This document shows positions 39,974 to 40,158 of a stretch of 40,158 bases of DNA, one piece after another. Source of the DNA: a virus. Numbering within the stretch: position 1 is the first letter of the stretch; the number at the start of each line of letters is the position of its first letter. The stretch covers positions 1 to 40,158 of IMG/VR virus record IMGVR_UViG_3300048924_000390; one strand, given 5' to 3'. Below the pieces are notes generated by a model. The model did not search any database and was not told where the DNA came from. It saw only the letters and a program-made list of their open reading frames with translations. The translations under genes were made by a program, and so were the position numbers.

Positions 39974-40158
39974 GTGACGTCCACCGAACTCAAGGGCTTC
40001 ATCCTCACTCGCCACTGGCGGGATGCTCCCGCCGGCACGGAGATCGAGTACTGGCTGGCAACAGATGCGGGGCCGGTGAAAGTGGTCCTGACCTCCCAGA
40101 CCTCCGTCGCATTCGTCGCAACCCGGCACAGGGCAGCGGTAGAAGCGCACCTCATGGC
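39974..40158 (+). CDS. polB: DNA polymerase II, N-terminal part
   Basis: The GTG start gives MTSTELKGFILTRHWRDAPA then GTEIEYWLATDAGPVKVVLT and SVAFV. This closely matches the start of family-B DNA polymerase II of enterobacteria (FILTRHWRDTPQGTE..WLATDNGP as I recall it). The gene runs off the window after 61 codons. Pol II is a host repair polymerase used in restart and translesion synthesis. In the uninfected chromosome it would lie just downstream of tRNA-Ser. Confidence 0.92.
   Translation, partial: MTSTELKGFILTRHWRDAPAGTEIEYWLATDAGPVKVVLTSQTSVAFVATRHRAAVEAHLM

Noticed and set aside
39665-40150. 161-codon minus-strand ORF across attR and the polB start
   Set aside because: It spans the phage-host junction and lies antisense to polB, so it cannot be an established gene.

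Overview
The window is a complete temperate siphophage genome integrated into a GC-rich betaproteobacterial chromosome. Burkholderiales, probably Comamonadaceae-like, is an inference from the look of the host genes. Host DNA is visible at both ends. At the left are the 3' part of hemW and a tRNA-Ser(UGA) with its terminator. At the right is the 5' end of polB, DNA polymerase II. An 18-bp direct repeat (776-793 and 39715-39732), equal to the 3' end of the tRNA including CCA, marks attL and attR, so the prophage is about 38.94 kb.

The left arm (about 0.9-9.2 kb) holds the integrase and an AT-rich HEPN-type gene. A leftward operon of ten tightly coupled small genes follows, ending in an AlpA-like excisionase candidate. 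It includes an HD phosphohydrolase and a Zn-ribbon-like protein. Next come a CI/LexA-type repressor, a YdaS-like Cro and a CII (CP76-type) regulator. Two promoters, P_R in front of cro and P_L in front of the leftward operon, have the same build: TTGACC or TTGACT, 17 bp, then TAGACT, with a TCTAG-N5-CTAGA operator in the spacer. Between cro and cII lie three genes on the opposite strand, so transcription from P_R towards cII would run antisense through them.

Replication (9.2-10.2 kb): an O-like initiator whose own coding sequence carries the probable origin (a large inverted repeat, 21-bp tandem repeats and a perfect DnaA box). A minor-tail-like gene follows, and then a lambda-type cos site (TTACG-N12-CGCG) just before the terminase.

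Late region (11.07-36.19 kb): lambda-type terminase (Nu1/GpA), a Mor-family gene, W-like joining protein and gpB portal; a fused HK97 protease-capsid protein; neck and tail-tube genes, tape measure (909 codons), tail-tip proteins, a LamG-type adhesin, and a GH19 endolysin with i- and o-spanins. The mixture of lambda-type packaging and HK97-type capsid indicates a mosaic siphovirus.

Three cargo segments differ visibly in base composition and orientation or position: (1) the HEPN gene beside int; (2) a two-gene exported/membrane module (14208-16293) inserted between the Mor gene and gpW; (3) a right-end island beside attR, with a three-gene leftward operon (unknown protein, small protein, membrane-anchored alpha/beta hydrolase) divergent from an HNH endonuclease. 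The third is the best candidate in the window for an undescribed anti-phage or lysogenic-conversion system.
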